NCBI GenBank assembly: GCA_028291305.1
Contig: JAQGII010000434.1
Coordinates: 1-7,423, forward strand
From: Caulobacteraceae bacterium
Lineage (GTDB): Bacteria > Pseudomonadota > Alphaproteobacteria > Caulobacterales > Caulobacteraceae
Direction: 5' to 3'
DNA length: 7,423 bases
Part shown: piece after piece, positions 7,333 through 7,423 of the stretch
How the letters are laid out: every line of letters begins with the position of its first letter
Position numbering within the stretch: position 1 is the first letter of the stretch
Notes under the pieces: generated by a model
Databases searched by the model: none
Seen by the model: only the letters and a program-made list of their open reading frames with translations
Told to the model about the DNA's origin: nothing
Position numbers and translations under genes: made by a program

Positions 7333-7342
7333 CCCATATGGG
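7333..7342. promoter_or_regulatory. CCCATATGGG palindrome upstream of the edge gene
   Basis: This is a perfect ten-base palindrome between TATAGT (7324-7329) and the ribosome binding site (7351-7356). It would lie in the 5' leader or at the transcription start, so it could be an operator half or a very small element. No known regulator is assigned. Confidence 0.3.
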
Positions 7343-7350
7343 AAAATACC

Positions 7351-7356
7351 AAGGAG
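7351..7356 (+). promoter_or_regulatory. Ribosome binding site of the gene cut by the right edge
   Basis: AAGGAG lies nine bases before the ATG at 7366. It is one of the best Shine-Dalgarno sequences in the window and is the main support for a gene beginning here. Confidence 0.6.
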
Positions 7357-7365
7357 AATACATTT

Positions 7366-7423
7366 ATGTACCGAACAATGCAAAAGGTACTGCGAAAAAG
7401 GTTCGGTAAAATAAACAAGCGGG
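7366..7423 (+). CDS. Start of an unidentified basic protein (cut by window edge)
   Basis: Nineteen codons are visible, reading MYRTMQKVLRKRFGKINKR and open to the edge. The segment is strongly basic (eight Lys/Arg of 19) with no hydrophobic core, so it is not a standard signal peptide. A good ribosome binding site precedes it. The DNA is about 40% GC, unlike the rest of the window, suggesting acquired DNA. The product cannot be identified from so short a piece; it could be a DNA- or RNA-binding protein or the cytoplasmic start of another protein. Confidence 0.5.
   Translation, partial: MYRTMQKVLRKRFGKINKR

Larger units (their letters stand above)
7167..7365. promoter_or_regulatory. AT-rich divergent spacer with several inverted repeats
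   Basis: This 199-base region separates the small minus-strand gene from a plus-strand gene that starts at 7366. Its right half is about 35% GC. It contains GCAAA (7253-7257), TTTGC (7266-7270) and GCAAA (7275-7279), so the middle copy can pair with either neighbour. It also has CGACA-N5-TGTCG (7304-7318) and the perfect palindrome CCCATATGGG (7333-7342). TATATT (7309-7314) and TATAGT (7324-7329) are possible plus-strand -10 elements, though neither has a convincing -35. The layout suggests repressor-controlled divergent transcription, as in mobile-element control regions; the regulator is unknown. Confidence 0.45.

Noticed and set aside
7118..7363. Minus-strand 81-codon open frame at the right edge
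   Set aside because: It overlaps the small 68-aa gene in another frame and extends through the inverted repeats. No ribosome binding site or family features are seen.
7181..7414. Plus-strand Cys-rich 77-codon open frame across the AT-rich spacer
   Set aside because: It has no ribosome binding site and covers the repeats and the ribosome binding site of the gene at 7366 in another frame. The Cys residues show no regular zinc-finger spacing.

Overview
The window is GC-rich (roughly 70% over most of its length by eye), with alphaproteobacterial-looking codon use and gene content. A Caulobacterales-like or sphingomonad-like source fits best: a secreted protein of a type I associate with those groups, Crp/Fnr regulators with the GRRQI..PGD signature, and a HisKA_2-type kinase. 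This assignment is inference, not something the sequence proves.

Left part (1-3235): a piece of the homoprotocatechuate (3,4-dihydroxyphenylacetate) meta-cleavage pathway. On the minus strand are hpaG1 and the cut-off start of hpaG2 (1-739), then hpaE (1253-2755) and hpaF (2840-3235). The MarR-type regulator hpaR (783-1256) lies on the plus strand between them, divergent from hpaG1 and convergent with hpaE. In the pathway HpaE oxidises the ring-cleavage semialdehyde, HpaF isomerises the product, and HpaG decarboxylates and isomerises it again. The ring-cleavage dioxygenase (HpaD), hydratase (HpaH) and aldolase (HpaI) are not here and may lie beyond the left edge. An AT-rich palindrome just upstream of hpaE is a good candidate HpaR operator.

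Middle (3236-4254): a 245-base divergent spacer, then a plus-strand gene for a secreted protein of unknown function.

Right-centre (4296-6778): three minus-strand signalling genes in a row: a Crp/Fnr-type regulator, a small soluble HisKA_2 histidine kinase without a sensor domain, and another Crp/Fnr-type regulator. Their gaps are 79 and 67 bases, the second holding a strong hairpin. No response regulator is present.

Right edge (6960-7423): base composition falls from about 70% GC to about 55% in a small minus-strand gene (68 aa) and to about 37% over the last 163 bases (hand count). That final stretch carries several short inverted repeats, a good Shine-Dalgarno sequence and the first 19 codons of a basic protein running off the edge. 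This looks like the border of acquired DNA. Most of the window is recognisable; the right edge is the most likely place for something undescribed, but it is cut off and nothing here proves a new system.
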